Source: Bacteroidales bacterium (GTDB lineage: Bacteria > Bacteroidota > Bacteroidia > Bacteroidales > JAIOZK01). From it: a stretch of DNA of 44,880 nt. This document shows, piece by piece, positions 42,743 to 44,880 of the stretch. Every line of letters begins with the position of its first letter. The stretch's first letter is position 1. The notes below the pieces were generated by a model, which was not told the DNA's origin, did no database searches, and saw only the letters and a list, made by a program, of their open reading frames with translations. The stretch is taken from NCBI GenBank assembly GCA_021740625.1, contig JAIOZK010000030.1:1-44880 (forward strand), read 5' to 3'. A program made the position numbers and the translations under genes.

Positions 42743-44092
42743 CTAATCTTCCTTGAACAGGTCCTCTTTGGGAACTTTGCTCACAGCATCATTGTTTTCC
42801 AGTTGCTTGCTGACGGCCCGGTAGGGGGCTGAGATCACTTCCTGTCCCGCTTCAAGTCCTGTCAGGATCTCGATGTATGTATTATCCTGTATCCCGGTTT
42901 CCACAACCACCAGTTTTGCTTTTTCATCCTGGTAAAGGAAAACCACCTCGAGCATTTCTTCCTCGGTTTCCACTCCTTTCTTTTCTGCTTTTTCTTCCTC
43001 CATCTTTTCGCGTGTAGATTTTGCTTTACCGGAGGTATCAGTTCTTGTGGTCACCGCCTGGATGGGCACAGATATGATGTTTACAGCAGTCTCCGTTTGA
43101 ATATCGACCGTGGCTGACATCCCCGGCATGAAAGGGGAGGCGGAATCACGGGTGATGAGATCCCGGTAGGAATCATGCAATATCCTGATTTTAACATCGA
43201 AGTTGGTAACCTGATCGGCACTTACACCGGTCACATTCGCGGAAGTGGCGATTTCTGTTACCAGTCCCCTGAAGTCCATGTCGGGATAAGCATCGACTTC
43301 GATGATGGCGGTGTCGTTGAGATGCACGCGCACAATATCATTCTCATTCACTTCCACATGCACTTCCATGTTCAGCAGGTTGGCAATGCGCATGATCTCG
43401 GTACCAGCCGAAAACTGGGAAGCTCCGGTTACCCGCTCACCTTCCTCAACGCTGAGCTTTGAAACACTTCCATCGTTCGGGGAATAGATATTGGTTCTGC
43501 GCAGGTTTTCTTCGGCTTCTTCGAAAGAGGCTTCGGCACTTTTAACAGAATACTCTGCAGCTTTTACACTTTCTTTGGCTGCTTCCACCTCGGCCTGTGC
43601 TACTTCATAGGAGGCTTTGGCGGCATCGAATTCTGCATCGGAAATAACATCTTGTTCCCAGAGTGTTTTTTGCCGCTGGAAGCTTACCTTTTCGTTTGTG
43701 GCCTGTGCTTTGGCTTGTGCCAGGCGTGCCCGTGCATTGGCCAGGTTTGCCTTCTGGGTGTTGAGAGCTGCTTTCTGGCGCTCGAAATTCTTTTTGTAGA
43801 TCTCCGGATCGATGCGGGCCAGGATATCTCCTTTTTCTACCTTATCACCTTCTTTGACATATAACTTAACTACTTCTCCTGAAATATAAGGACTGATCAT
43901 CACATCCACTTCGGGCTGTATTTTCCCATTGGCAGAAACTGTTTCTACAATAGTCCTTCGTTCAACAGTATCGGTGCTAACCCGGATGCCGGTGGAGTCT
44001 TTCTTTTTCACAACAGCAAGCACGACCAGTATCAACAGGACGATAATACCTGCCCAGATCAGGATTTTTTTAGATTTTGATTTCTTTTTCAT
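42743..44092 (-). CDS. Periplasmic adaptor (membrane fusion) protein of an efflux or ABC-type exporter
   Basis: The start at 44092 (MKKKSKSKKILIWAGIIVLL) is preferred, because it gives a short basic N-terminus before one TM helix. An ATG at 44194 would add 34 residues of unlikely sequence. The 449-residue protein has a lipoyl/barrel-sandwich hybrid (GEVVKLYVKEGDKVEKGDIL), a long alpha-hairpin of about 100 residues rich in A, E, K and Q, the second lipoyl half (NIYSPNDGSVSKLSVEEGERV), a beta-barrel domain and a membrane-proximal domain. This is the MacA/HlyD-type RND adaptor layout. The usual ABC permease and TolC genes would be transcribed after it but are not here; tsaB follows instead, so the partners must be elsewhere or lost. 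Confidence 0.92.
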   Translation of the reverse strand: MKKKSKSKKILIWAGIIVLLILVVLAVVKKKDSTGIRVSTDTVERRTIVETVSANGKIQPEVDVMISPYISGEVVKLYVKEGDKVEKGDILARIDPEIYKKNFERQKAALNTQKANLANARARLAQAKAQATNEKVSFQRQKTLWEQDVISDAEFDAAKASYEVAQAEVEAAKESVKAAEYSVKSAEASFEEAEENLRRTNIYSPNDGSVSKLSVEEGERVTGASQFSAGTEIMRIANLLNMEVHVEVNENDIVRVHLNDTAIIEVDAYPDMDFRGLVTEIATSANVTGVSADQVTNFDVKIRILHDSYRDLITRDSASPFMPGMSATVDIQTETAVNIISVPIQAVTTRTDTSGKAKSTREKMEEEKAEKKGVETEEEMLEVVFLYQDEKAKLVVVETGIQDNTYIEILTGLEAGQEVISAPYRAVSKQLENNDAVSKVPKEDLFKED

Positions 44093-44563
44093 TGGTTCCG
44101 GTAATGTTTCGGTAAAAGTAAAGATTTTGTTTATTGTGAAAAAAATTTTGTTGATGTGATCTGGTAATGAATTTACAAAAATTTTGTGTATCATTGCTAT
44201 AACTTAAGCACAGCCAGGTGGAATTATGGTTTATGGTATCATAAGTATATCCAAAATCATAGGAATGAACAAAACTAAAATCATAGGTTGTATCCTTAGA
44301 AGTGATTATTCTGTATATTTTCCCTTCGAGGTATCCAATTTCAGCATTTATGATTAAAGCTTGATGAGCATTTTAAAGACAGCAGAAATGTTATTTAAAT
44401 TTAAGGTACAATTATATACCACTTTCGTATGATCAGATAGATCAATAGAAAGAGAGTTTGTTACCTTTAAAAACATTTAGATCATTGCTCTTAAGCATTA
44501 ATTTACCGGATATATCATTAATATTAATCCCTGCTGGCGTGTGCTTGCAACGCGCGTTATACC
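44093..44563. other. Intergenic region without recognised genes
   Basis: About 470 bases of AT-rich sequence with no convincing reading frame. A short GC-rich hairpin-forming stretch, GCGTGTGCTTGCAACGCGC, lies near 44537-44556, just past the stop of the T9SS fragment. Nothing else was recognised. Confidence 0.6.
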
Positions 44564-44770
44564 TTACTCCACCACCACCTTAACACACCCAAATCCACCA
44601 TCTTCAAACCGGGCTTTGATGAAATACAAACCCTTTTGCCAGTTTGTGACATCGAATTCTATTTTATCCTGTCCTTTGGGAACGTTTATGTCTTTTACCT
44701 TTTGGCCCAATACATCAAACACCTGGATAATCGCATCCCCCACTGTCAATGCCTGAAATACGTTGACCAC
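44564..44770 (-). pseudogene. T9SS type A sorting-domain remnant of a secreted protein
   Basis: A 68-codon open frame whose product reads VVNVFQALTVGDAIIQVFDVLGQKV-type sequence and continues NWQKGLYFIKARFEDGGFG to a terminal VKVVVE. This is the C-terminal half of a T9SS type A sorting domain. The YPNP-type start of the domain and the whole secreted protein are missing. Just upstream on this strand an in-frame TAA and then the IS3-type element begin, so the gene was cut by the insertion. The frame has no proper start and is not expected to be a functional protein. Confidence 0.8.
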
Positions 44771-44880
44771 TTTTTAACAGAAAAACAAACTAAAATTAGT
44801 TAAAAATGGCAACAAGAAAATCACAAAAATTAACCGTATCTGAGAGAAGGCGAAGGAACTTCAGTGAAAGCTTTAAAGTT
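44763..44880 (+). mobile_element. Left end of an IS3-type insertion sequence
   Basis: The element appears to start near 44763 with TTGACCACTTTTTAACAG, where coding similarity of the T9SS fragment stops, and runs past the window edge. The exact end and the target duplication cannot be set without the other end. Confidence 0.5.
44806..44880 (+). CDS. IS3-type transposase OrfA, N-terminal fragment (cut by window edge)
   Basis: The first 25 codons are visible: MATRKSQKLTVSERRRR followed by NFSESFKV. A basic leader followed by R-x-F-S-x-x-F-K is the normal opening of the HTH_Tnp_1 helix-turn-helix in IS3/IS911-type OrfA proteins, which bind the element ends. The rest, including any OrfB with the DDE domain, lies outside. 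The family call rests on this short opening. Confidence 0.6.
   Translation, partial: MATRKSQKLTVSERRRRNFSESFKV

Overview
The window is a chromosomal segment of a Bacteroidota bacterium, most likely a Bacteroidales/Marinilabiliales-type anaerobe or environmental relative. The evidence is type IX secretion (T9SS) C-terminal sorting domains on three proteins, a TonB receptor with an N-terminal carboxypeptidase-regulatory-like domain, many SLFSSC-type lipoproteins, an IPExxxVDY-family gene, DUF3109, eukaryote-like single-chain glycyl-tRNA synthetase, and promoters of the Bacteroidota form TTTG-N19-21-TAnnTTTG. Genus cannot be fixed from what is visible. Both edges run into insertion sequences: an IS630-type transposase tail at the left and an IS3-type OrfA start at the right. 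Each has truncated a neighbouring gene, so the window looks like an assembly contig that stops at repeated IS copies.

Layout, left to right. 1-3.3 kb: IS630 end, a sensor histidine kinase whose 3' end is cut off by that IS, and its single-domain response regulator. 3.4-7.3 kb: LMW protein tyrosine phosphatase, a small outer-membrane barrel, a pentapeptide-repeat protein fused to a two-TM channel-like domain, and a lipoprotein with about 17 L-domain-like repeats. 7.5-11.7 kb: lipoprotein, T9SS-sorted protein and TonB receptor, with a strong terminator/attenuator hairpin before the receptor. 11.8-13.2 kb: a PagL-like acyloxyacyl hydrolase and tRNA-Phe. 13.3-21 kb: a tightly packed plus-strand block of coaX, outer-membrane protein, TPR protein, lptC, CNNM/CBS/CorC-type protein and PpiD/SurA-like foldase, mostly serving the cell envelope.

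21-28 kb: MBL hydrolase, ROK kinase, a lipoprotein, an M16 peptidase lipoprotein, a truncated glyoxalase (VOC) gene overlapping a threonine aldolase. 28-32.5 kb: a 164-bp MITE-like palindrome, glycyl-tRNA synthetase, an M48 peptidase lipoprotein and ornithine carbamoyltransferase. 32.6-36.8 kb: a large FG-GAP/VCBS T9SS protein, DUF3109 and ferritin. 36.9-41.2 kb (minus strand): acpP-fabF-rnc, then a radical SAM enzyme of unknown role, then an IPExxxVDY-family gene; the radical SAM gene sits where rnc and the IPExxxVDY gene are usually neighbours. 41.4-44.1 kb: purN, tsaB and an RND/ABC-type membrane-fusion protein. The right end is an orphan T9SS sorting-domain fragment abutting the IS3-type element.

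Most of the window is core metabolism and envelope biogenesis. No CRISPR array, defence island, phage or conjugative module was seen. The parts least explained by known systems are the radical SAM gene in the acpP-fabF-rnc neighbourhood, the lipoprotein/T9SS/TonB locus, the pentapeptide-channel fusion without a recognisable selectivity filter, and the noncoding palindromic elements at 28.3 and 31.3 kb.
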